Below, piece after piece: positions 1 to 5,267 of a stretch of DNA of 8,525 nt. Position numbers and translations under genes: made by a program. Where the stretch lies: assembly GCA_023244975.1 (NCBI GenBank), contig JAHFLG010000042.1:1-8525 (forward strand), given 5' to 3'. Below the pieces are notes generated by a model. The model ran no database searches and was not told the DNA's origin. It saw nothing but the letters and a program-made list of their open reading frames with translations. The DNA comes from Candidatus Harrisonbacteria bacterium (GTDB taxonomy: Bacteria; Patescibacteriota; Minisyncoccia; UBA6257; 1-14-0-10-44-23). How positions within the stretch are numbered: position 1 is the first letter of the stretch; every line of letters starts with the position of its first letter.

Positions 1-690
1 AGAAACGTTGTCGCCATAGATGTCGAAAAGATTATTGAATTTATAGAGTTCGGGGGAAATAAATTTTAAACGTCGCAGTTCTTTTTGATTCCGTTCAGGA
101 GTAAAGGTAGAAACGGCTTTTTCCGTGCGTGGCATGATGCCGCGAGCGGGGATTTTCAATCGGGCACGATCGCCCCAATATGAATCCAAAAAATCTTTTC
201 CGAAACCAAGCTCCAAAAAATCGGCTGACACGAATGAAAGCACTTCCGTAGGATGTTGCTTGAGCGTATCTTTCAAAACAGTTTTTATCCCCTCTTTGCC
301 TTCGTAAAATAGCACTACCGGTTTTTCTGCGGACATTTTATATAGAGATCTGAATTCAGTCTTCAGGGAGCCGGCTTCTTCTATTAATGTCTCTAGCTCT
401 GTTTTTTTAGCCCCCAGCTTATCTTGCAGGGTTTCTAGGTCTTCAGCCTCGAAATAGCGGATAGTATTCCCCTTTTTCGCCCTGATCTTTACGAGGCCTT
501 TTTTTGACAGGCGCTTAAGAGCTTCATATGTAGTGACTCTATTTAATCCGGCCGATGAGGCGATCTTGCTGGCAACGGCCGGGCCAAGCTCAAGATGAGC
601 CAAAAAAACCTTTATTTCGACGTCATTAAGGCTTAATTCCGACAAAATTTGCTTTAGCTCTATGCGCATCTGCTTATTTGTAGTAATCAT
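1..690 (-). CDS. TrmB-family transcriptional regulator (partial, C-terminus beyond window)
   Basis: The reverse strand is open from an ATG at 690 down to base 1, giving 230 codons with no stop, so the C-terminus lies outside the window. The N-terminal third is a winged helix-turn-helix of TrmB type: residues 19-35 give the LSLNDVEIKVFLAHLEL pattern, and residues 49-68 give the recognition-helix pattern GLNRVTTYEALKRLSKKGLV. Residues about 80-118 follow as a charged, coiled-coil-like helix, then a sensor-like region with FYEGKEGIKTVL at 128-139. TrmB proteins are DNA-binding regulators, often of sugar or central metabolism, and the effector here cannot be told. The gene is divergent from the PLP-enzyme cluster starting at 794, so it may regulate that cluster and itself. 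No Shine-Dalgarno precedes the ATG. A second in-frame ATG at 669 (residue 8) is a possible alternative start. Family call is strong; function in context is inference. Confidence 0.85.
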   Translation of the reverse strand, partial: MITTNKQMRIELKQILSELSLNDVEIKVFLAHLELGPAVASKIASSAGLNRVTTYEALKRLSKKGLVKIRAKKGNTIRYFEAEDLETLQDKLGAKKTELETLIEEAGSLKTEFRSLYKMSAEKPVVLFYEGKEGIKTVLKDTLKQHPTEVLSFVSADFLELGFGKDFLDSYWGDRARLKIPARGIMPRTEKAVSTFTPERNQKELRRLKFISPELYKFNNLFDIYGDNVS

Positions 691-697
691 ATTACAA
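678..697. promoter_or_regulatory. Candidate operator: inverted repeat TTGTA-N10-TACAA over the regulator start codon
   Basis: The 20-bp stretch has outer arms TTGTA and TACAA, with additional symmetric positions inside the spacer. It spans the ATG of the TrmB-family gene (688-690). Such a position would suit autorepression. The region is AT-rich, so part of the symmetry may be chance. No binding data are visible. Confidence 0.3.
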
Positions 698-711
698 CAG
701 AAATAACCTGT

Positions 712-729
712 AAATAGGCTCAAAATAGG
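712..729. repeat. Direct repeat AAATAGG x2, 11 bp apart
   Basis: AAATAGG occurs at 712-718 and again at 723-729, so the repeats are one helical turn apart on the same face. They lie midway between the divergent regulator and decarboxylase-like genes. A role as half-sites for a regulator is possible but not shown. Confidence 0.3.
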
Positions 730-745
730 ACTTGAAGGATATTTT

Positions 746-763
746 TGTAATTCTAAATTTACA
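746..763. promoter_or_regulatory. Candidate operator: inverted repeat TGTAA-N8-TTACA upstream of the PLP-enzyme cluster
   Basis: Arms TGTAA (746-750) and TTACA (759-763) form an 18-bp dyad directly upstream of a possible -10 element, TATCAT at 764-769. The arms resemble those of the dyad at 678-697 (TTGTA/TACAA). A protein bound here would cover the -35 region of the plus-strand cluster. The link to the TrmB-family protein is inference. Confidence 0.35.
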
Positions 764-769
764 TATCAT
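764..769 (+). promoter_or_regulatory. Possible -10 element for the PLP-enzyme cluster
   Basis: TATCAT matches TATAAT at 5 of 6 positions and would place the transcript start about 15-20 nt before the ATG at 794. No convincing -35 hexamer lies at normal spacing, which would suit an activator-dependent promoter but also weakens the call. Confidence 0.25.
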
Positions 770-793
770 TGCCAAAGCTTTACGGTACTATGG

Positions 794-1984
794 ATGGATT
801 TCCCAAACAAACAACTCAAAACAATCGCCCGTCTCGAAGGGACACCTGTTTTTGTTTATTCGGAAGCGGTTATCAGGCGTAATGTACGCAGGATTTTGGG
901 TGCAGCGGATCGATATGGATTACGCGAGAGGATCGGTCTATATGCCGCCTATTTCTGCAATTCGAATCCGCATCTTTTCAGGATTGTCAGAGAAGAGGGC
1001 GCGGGGATCCTTCTGCAGACAAAAGAAGAATATGTTCAGCTCCAACAAGCCGGTGTGCGCGGCAACATGACTGTTTCGCCGGCAGTTCTTTCCGATGATG
1101 AAATAGATTTCTGGGTCAAACAAAATATACCAGTGAATCTTTCGAGCCTTGAAGAAGTACGATATTTCATCTCTCACCATAAAGAGGCGCCACTAAGCTT
1201 CAGGATCGATCTTACTAAGGAGGGCAAGCAGCGGACGGCTATTAAAAGATACCAATTGCCGGCAGTCGCCCCGCATTCTTTTCATGTCTATGCCGGCACG
1301 GGCAGTTCTTGCAAGAAATTATTAAAGAATTCGCGAGAAGCATTTAAAATTTTTCAAGATTTTTTCCCGAACGTTCAGCATATCAACTTGGGAGGAGGCT
1401 TTGGCTTTGATTATTTAGCGAATACAGCTGATAAAAAGCATTTTTCATGGGATCAATATTTTAAAGGGCTTAAAACGCAACTTGAAGAATACAAGATCCC
1501 CAAACAGGTTAAGATCATCCTTGAGCCGGGTAGGGATATTTTTGCTGATGCCGGCAGATTCTTACTTTCTATTAAAAGGATCATCGCACATCGCCGGAAC
1601 AGTAAGATTGCCACTGACGGTTCGTATGTCTACGTTCCCTCGTCAACTATTCGCAAACGCCAGCATCGGGTCCACTTTTTTGGGCAAGATTTCAAGGAAA
1701 TGAAAGTCTCAGCAAAACGGGGTTTTTTGAGCGGCTGTACGACGCTTTCGAGCGATTACGTCTTTCCGGGGTCGATAGCAGTTCCGGAAAAGATATCCGC
1801 CGGGGATTTTGTTTTTATCGAAGATATGGGTGCATACGCCGCGACTCAGCACATGGAATTTCTTAATAAAAAGCCTTGCTCGGAGGTTCTTATTAAAGCT
1901 GACGGAGGCGTGGTAAGATTGACTCGGAGGGGCGATGACAACGATAAGATACGATATCTCACTAATCAACCAATACAACTATGA
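794..1984 (+). CDS. Fold-type III PLP decarboxylase-like protein lacking the Schiff-base lysine
   Basis: This 396-aa protein is a full-length homologue of the ornithine/diaminopimelate/arginine decarboxylase family (alanine-racemase-like barrel plus C-terminal beta domain). The N-terminal strand region EGTPVFVYSEAVIRRN (15-30) is typical. Conserved sites present are the barrel His in SFHVYAGTGSS (H164), the phosphate-binding GGGFG (200-204), EPGR (244-247), the C-terminal Asp in LSSD (D321), and EDMGAY with Tyr348. The lysine motif, YAVKCN in ornithine decarboxylase, reads AAYFCN here (51-56), so the lysine aligns with Phe54. The nearest lysine is at 77, in a different motif. The active-site Cys motif GPTC reads GCTT (314-317). 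It may be a pseudo-enzyme, a regulatory partner or an enzyme with different chemistry. ATG 794 is the first start in frame; no Shine-Dalgarno is visible. The stop overlaps the next start (ATGA), implying coupling. Confidence 0.85.
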   Translation: MDFPNKQLKTIARLEGTPVFVYSEAVIRRNVRRILGAADRYGLRERIGLYAAYFCNSNPHLFRIVREEGAGILLQTKEEYVQLQQAGVRGNMTVSPAVLSDDEIDFWVKQNIPVNLSSLEEVRYFISHHKEAPLSFRIDLTKEGKQRTAIKRYQLPAVAPHSFHVYAGTGSSCKKLLKNSREAFKIFQDFFPNVQHINLGGGFGFDYLANTADKKHFSWDQYFKGLKTQLEEYKIPKQVKIILEPGRDIFADAGRFLLSIKRIIAHRRNSKIATDGSYVYVPSSTIRKRQHRVHFFGQDFKEMKVSAKRGFLSGCTTLSSDYVFPGSIAVPEKISAGDFVFIEDMGAYAATQHMEFLNKKPCSEVLIKADGGVVRLTRRGDDNDKIRYLTNQPIQL

Positions 1985-2814
1985 ACTTTAAATATTTTTC
2001 AAAGAATGGAGAGGTTGTACCAATGCAGGACGCGGTCGTTTCGTTGAACAATATAGCGTATGCCTACGGCTATGGTGTGTACGAGACCATCAGGGTCAAT
2101 AAAGGCATTCCGTATTTTCTTGATCATCATGCCGATCGGCTATTGCGCTCGGCTGAGGTGATAGGGTTAGGGCATCGGTTTATCAAGAGCGGCATTATGA
2201 ACGCGGTTCGTTCACTTTTGGCATTCATTGAGGGCGATACCTATAATCTCAAGGTCCTGCTTATCGGCGGAGATACGGTAGCCGATTCAACTTTGTATAT
2301 TGTTCCGCTTGCTCCATTTTTTCCGGAGCGCAAAGTACATAAAGAGGGGGTATCGCTAATCACGACTCAGTATGAGCGGATGTTCCCCGACGCCAAGACG
2401 CTGAATATGCTTGGCAGTTATCTGGCATACAAAAAAGCAAAGTCCTCGGGCTGTTATGATGCCTTACTGATCAATAGGAGCCGTGAAATAACCGAAGGCA
2501 CGAGAACTAATTTTTTCTGTATCAAAGGAATGACGCTCTACTCTCCCCCACGTAATGAAATACTCGGGGGGATCATGCGAAAAACTGTTTTGCATGTCGC
2601 GCTCAAGAACGGATTCACTCTCGAAGAGAAAAAAATTCCTTTAACTTCAGTTTCTGAATATGACGGCTGTTTTTTGACCAGCACCAGCTCGCAGATCATG
2701 CCGATCAGCACAATTGACAGTCAAGCGGTTCAGATCCCCGAAGGCCTCGTTAAACTTATGAAAGTTTTTAAAGAATTCTATGAAAACTGTAACGGCATTT
2801 TACCCGAAAACTAG
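1981..2814 (+). CDS. Class IV PLP aminotransferase (branched-chain / D-amino-acid / lyase-like)
   Basis: The 277-aa protein has the class IV aminotransferase layout at normal length. Residues 27-38 (AYAYGYGVYETI) match the N-terminal family block. Lys139, in AKTLNMLGSYLAYKKA, is the expected PLP-binding lysine. ITEGTRTNFF (170-179) holds the conserved Glu172 and Asn177, and FLTSTSSQIMPI (231-242) is the C-terminal phosphate-binding block. All catalytic positions look intact, unlike the upstream PLP-fold protein. Family members include IlvE, D-amino-acid transaminase and aminodeoxychorismate lyase, and sequence alone does not let me choose among them. The start codon overlaps the upstream stop (ATGA at 1981-1984), and the 3' end overlaps the methyltransferase by 35 bp. 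Both overlaps place it in the middle of a three-gene operon, where it could supply or consume an amino acid or keto acid used by its neighbours. Confidence 0.85.
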   Translation: MNFKYFSKNGEVVPMQDAVVSLNNIAYAYGYGVYETIRVNKGIPYFLDHHADRLLRSAEVIGLGHRFIKSGIMNAVRSLLAFIEGDTYNLKVLLIGGDTVADSTLYIVPLAPFFPERKVHKEGVSLITTQYERMFPDAKTLNMLGSYLAYKKAKSSGCYDALLINRSREITEGTRTNFFCIKGMTLYSPPRNEILGGIMRKTVLHVALKNGFTLEEKKIPLTSVSEYDGCFLTSTSSQIMPISTIDSQAVQIPEGLVKLMKVFKEFYENCNGILPEN

Positions 2815-3598
2815 TTTGTACCGGTCAGCGGAGGACTATCTCAATGGTCCGGAGGGAATGAACAATGAAGTGCAGATGTGGTTTGTTGCGGGCGGACTGC
2901 TGCTACAGCACCTATCCAGCAAGATCGGGAATAATAAGTTCGGGGGGCTTGTGGATAGAGTCGGCTCAGAAGAACAATGGAAGCTTAAAACTCTTTCAGT
3001 CCTTGATTTGTGTAGCGGTGCGGGTGATTTTATTAATCATCTGCTTTTCAGCCATCCTAAGTTAGAGGGCGTTTGTTTTGATACGAACGATGTTTTTGTA
3101 GAGAGTGGGAATGAAAAATTCGGTCGGCACAATATTAAATTTATCAAAGCCGATGCGGTGAGATTAGATCTTCAGAAGAAATTTGATGTTGTTGTTGCCA
3201 GTTCAGCGTATCATCATATTCCTGATAGGAACAAGGAGAAATTTTTGGGCGTCATTAGGCAACATCTCGATAATAGGGGTATAGCGATCATATGCGATAA
3301 TTTCTTGCCCGCATATGGCAACACCGCGCAGCGAATGGTTGCAGTGGAGCGATATTACGGATCCTTGCTCGAATATTATAAAAACGGTAATGCAACGAAG
3401 GGCGGGATCAAGGCGATCAGTGAAGCGTACGCCTTGGAGCGTGCAGGACATATCGAACATAAGGTGCCGTATTCATTGTTTCTCAGGCAGATCAAAAAAA
3501 CGAATTTGAAAATAGTTGCCGATGTGATCGTCTGGCAACCCAAAAATTTGAAGCAAGATAACGCCGGTTCACACGTTATCGTTTTGAAGAAAGCTTAG
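2780..3598 (+). CDS. SAM-dependent class I methyltransferase, substrate unknown
   Basis: The 272-aa product has a Rossmann methyltransferase core. Motif I is VLDLCSGAGDF (74-84). A strand-2 acidic residue follows in GVCFDTND (Asp101), then Asp125 in IKADAVRLDL, and the UbiE-like block FDVVVASSAYHHIPD (135-149). The roughly 70-residue N-terminal extension contains DYLNGPEGMNNEVQMW (19-34), which looks like a family-specific substrate region. The C-terminal part after 175 is not recognised. The chosen ATG lies inside the aminotransferase gene (35-bp overlap). A later ATG at 2858 follows GGAGG but with too little spacing, and using it would cut into the YLNGPEGMNN block. As last gene of the cluster it probably methylates a product made with the aminotransferase; this is inference. 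The stop overlaps the convergent gene at 3595. Confidence 0.75.
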   Translation: MKTVTAFYPKTSLYRSAEDYLNGPEGMNNEVQMWFVAGGLLLQHLSSKIGNNKFGGLVDRVGSEEQWKLKTLSVLDLCSGAGDFINHLLFSHPKLEGVCFDTNDVFVESGNEKFGRHNIKFIKADAVRLDLQKKFDVVVASSAYHHIPDRNKEKFLGVIRQHLDNRGIAIICDNFLPAYGNTAQRMVAVERYYGSLLEYYKNGNATKGGIKAISEAYALERAGHIEHKVPYSLFLRQIKKTNLKIVADVIVWQPKNLKQDNAGSHVIVLKKA

Positions 3599-4065
3599 CA
3601 GTGTTCTTTTTTGTAGGTCTCAAAGTCGGCCTTCATCACGTTTTCAGGTACGGCGACAATCCAGCCGACGAGGAAGTTTAGAAAGTCTTGGCGCCGGTCT
3701 GTCTCTCCATGTTCAAGCAGGTGGTCTATCGGGTGCGCTTCGGGCGTTTCTTCGAAATGTCCGCGCACTTCGCCGTCATTAAAGACTCGTAGATGGTACT
3801 GCTCATTAAAATTGACTCGCTTGCGCCAACTCAAGATCTGTCCGGTGTCCTGCCAGGCAATGAAGTGATTGCCAAAGCCCCACTTCGTGCTGAGATACTG
3901 CTTAAGTCCTTCAACGGTTTTGCCAGGAGCAAGTCTACCAAGCAAGAACGGTTGGCGGCCTTTGTGGCGAATAATATGAAGGCGCAGCAGCAGACGTTGT
4001 ATAGCCGGAAACACCGGCGTTAAAAATCTCCATAAGAACCGCTCAGAGTGCTCTTCAAATGTCAT
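3595..4065 (-). CDS. Uncharacterised 156-aa protein downstream of the dehydrogenase
   Basis: I do not recognise this protein. It has a hydrophobic/basic N-terminal helix (residues 8-34, FLWRFLTPVFPAIQRLLLRL then basic residues). It continues with a mixed central region rich in Trp, Phe and His (WGFGNHFIAWQDTG at 62-75, WRKRVNFNEQYHLRVF at 80-95). The acidic stretch HFEETPEAHPIDHLLEHGE follows (103-121), then a hydrophobic helix DFLNFLVGWIVAV (127-139). No metal-binding or catalytic signature is clear, although several His and Glu residues cluster in 103-121. The ATG starts 2 bp after the stop of the dehydrogenase gene, so the two are very likely co-transcribed and possibly coupled. Its 3' end overlaps the convergent methyltransferase gene by 4 bp. 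It is a real gene by frame integrity and spacing; function is unknown. Confidence 0.65.
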   Translation of the reverse strand: MTFEEHSERFLWRFLTPVFPAIQRLLLRLHIIRHKGRQPFLLGRLAPGKTVEGLKQYLSTKWGFGNHFIAWQDTGQILSWRKRVNFNEQYHLRVFNDGEVRGHFEETPEAHPIDHLLEHGETDRRQDFLNFLVGWIVAVPENVMKADFETYKKEHC

Positions 4066-4067
4066 TG

Positions 4068-5213
4068 TTATTTTTTCTTGGCAGCAACAACGCGAGCTTT
4101 GGCGATTTTGAGTGCAGCATCACGCGGCATCATCGTGCCCTTGCCGACGATCTCAAGAACTTCTTTCGTGTTCGGGGTGATCTTCTCGCGGATCAGTTTA
4201 AACATTCGCTTGGCGTCATACCCCTTATACTCAGCATAGGACGAGATGACTCCCCCGGCGTTGGCCAGGAAGTCAGGGATGATAAGTATGTCCTTTTTGT
4301 GGAGCATTTTTTCGTAGTGCTCACGCATCGGGATATTGGCGCCTTCGATAATACTTTTTGCTTTTACTTTGGCAACGTTGGTTTCGTTGATGACATCGGT
4401 ACCAGCGGCCGGAATCAACGCGTCAGCCGAGAGTTCATAAATTACTTCGCGGGTCAGTTTTTTACCACCCGGGTAGTTGGTGACTGAGCCGGTTTTTTGC
4501 TTGACGTCGTTGAGTTTGGTGAAATCAAGTCCGCGCCGGTCGTAGATGGTTCCGCTTGAGTCGTTGACGGCAACGATCTTGGCTCCCTGCTCCTGCAGGA
4601 ATTTGTGGGCAAAGACGCCGACATTACCATATCCGGCGATGATAATCTCAGCTCCGGCAACCGATATCTCTAAGTGTTCAAGCGCGGCAATGGTTGCGAG
4701 TGCTACTCCGTAGCCGGTTGAGCCGAGTTCGTGCGGGAGTCCGCACCGTTTTTTGCCACCAACACTGCTGCAAAAGTTTGCCGGCTTACCGGTGCAGGCA
4801 TCCCAGCTGCCATTAGCTTCGCTGAGCCACTGCATTTCGCGCTCAGTGGTGTTGATATCCGGTCCGGCAATGTAGTATTTTGGCGCCAAAGGGCGGATCA
4901 TTCGTCCAAAGCTTTCAATAATAGCCTTTTTCTTAGCCATACTCATGCCCTTGGGATCAACCATAATACCGCTTTTACCTCCGCCAAACGGCAGTCCGGC
5001 GAGCGAGTTTTTCAGGGTCATAGCTCTGGCAAGGCGGGAAACTTCAAATGGGCTGGTAGTGCCGGTCATACGGATACCTCCCTTAGCTAAGCCTAAATTG
5101 AGGTTATCAAGCACGGCAACAGCTCTAAAATTGAGCTTCGGGTCATACATATGAAAGACGATTTCCGGGCCAAGGTCATCAAAAACAATCTCTGTCTGAT
5201 TAAGTGTATCCAT
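4068..5213 (-). CDS. gdhA: Glu/Leu/Phe/Val dehydrogenase, glutamate-dehydrogenase type
   Basis: This 381-aa enzyme should catalyse NAD(P)-dependent oxidative deamination of an amino acid, or the reverse amination of its keto acid. LAKGGIRM (42-49) carries Lys44 at the position that binds the substrate carboxylate in glutamate dehydrogenases. TLKNSLAGLPFGGGKSGI (66-83) carries the catalytic Lys80, and AGPDINTTEREMQW (116-129) carries catalytic Asp119. The dinucleotide fold shows GYGNVG (194-199), followed by IPAAGTDVI (267-275), EGANIP (290-295) and PDFLANAGGVISSYAEY (313-329). Lys44 and PDINT favour glutamate over leucine specificity, which typically shows GPALGG. The protein is shorter at the N-terminus than usual 420-450-aa GDHs. 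It also has a short Cys-containing insertion around 145-160 (NFCSSVGGKKRCGLPHEL). No Shine-Dalgarno is seen, but a good promoter lies just upstream. It could link nitrogen or keto-acid supply to the aminotransferase across the convergent junction; that is speculative. Confidence 0.87.
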   Translation of the reverse strand: MDTLNQTEIVFDDLGPEIVFHMYDPKLNFRAVAVLDNLNLGLAKGGIRMTGTTSPFEVSRLARAMTLKNSLAGLPFGGGKSGIMVDPKGMSMAKKKAIIESFGRMIRPLAPKYYIAGPDINTTEREMQWLSEANGSWDACTGKPANFCSSVGGKKRCGLPHELGSTGYGVALATIAALEHLEISVAGAEIIIAGYGNVGVFAHKFLQEQGAKIVAVNDSSGTIYDRRGLDFTKLNDVKQKTGSVTNYPGGKKLTREVIYELSADALIPAAGTDVINETNVAKVKAKSIIEGANIPMREHYEKMLHKKDILIIPDFLANAGGVISSYAEYKGYDAKRMFKLIREKITPNTKEVLEIVGKGTMMPRDAALKIAKARVVAAKKK

Positions 5214-5237
5214 GATTTAGTGAATAATTATGCGGAT

Positions 5238-5267
5238 AGTATACCACCAAATCCCCAGCATTTTCAA
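5238..5267 (-). promoter_or_regulatory. Sigma-70-like promoter for the dehydrogenase gene
   Basis: On the minus strand TTGAAA (5262-5267) and TATACT (5238-5243) each match consensus at 5 of 6 positions and are separated by 18 bp. The -35 overlaps the murC stop codon, and the predicted transcript would start roughly 15-20 nt before the ATG at 5213. This suggests the dehydrogenase and the 156-aa gene can be transcribed apart from murC. Confidence 0.5.

Noticed and set aside
732..1070. Plus-strand frame of 112 codons overlapping the start of the decarboxylase-like gene
   Set aside because: Its product has no family features, and the overlapping frame from 794 carries clear type III PLP enzyme motifs.
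2858..3598. Later start for the methyltransferase
   Set aside because: GGAGG is only about 3 nt from this ATG, and starting here would remove part of the DYLNGPEGMNN block, which looks like part of the protein.
3587..3610. Terminator at the convergent junction, with AAGAA/TTCTT arms before a T run
   Set aside because: Only a 5-bp A/T-rich stem with a 13-nt loop; too weak to call.
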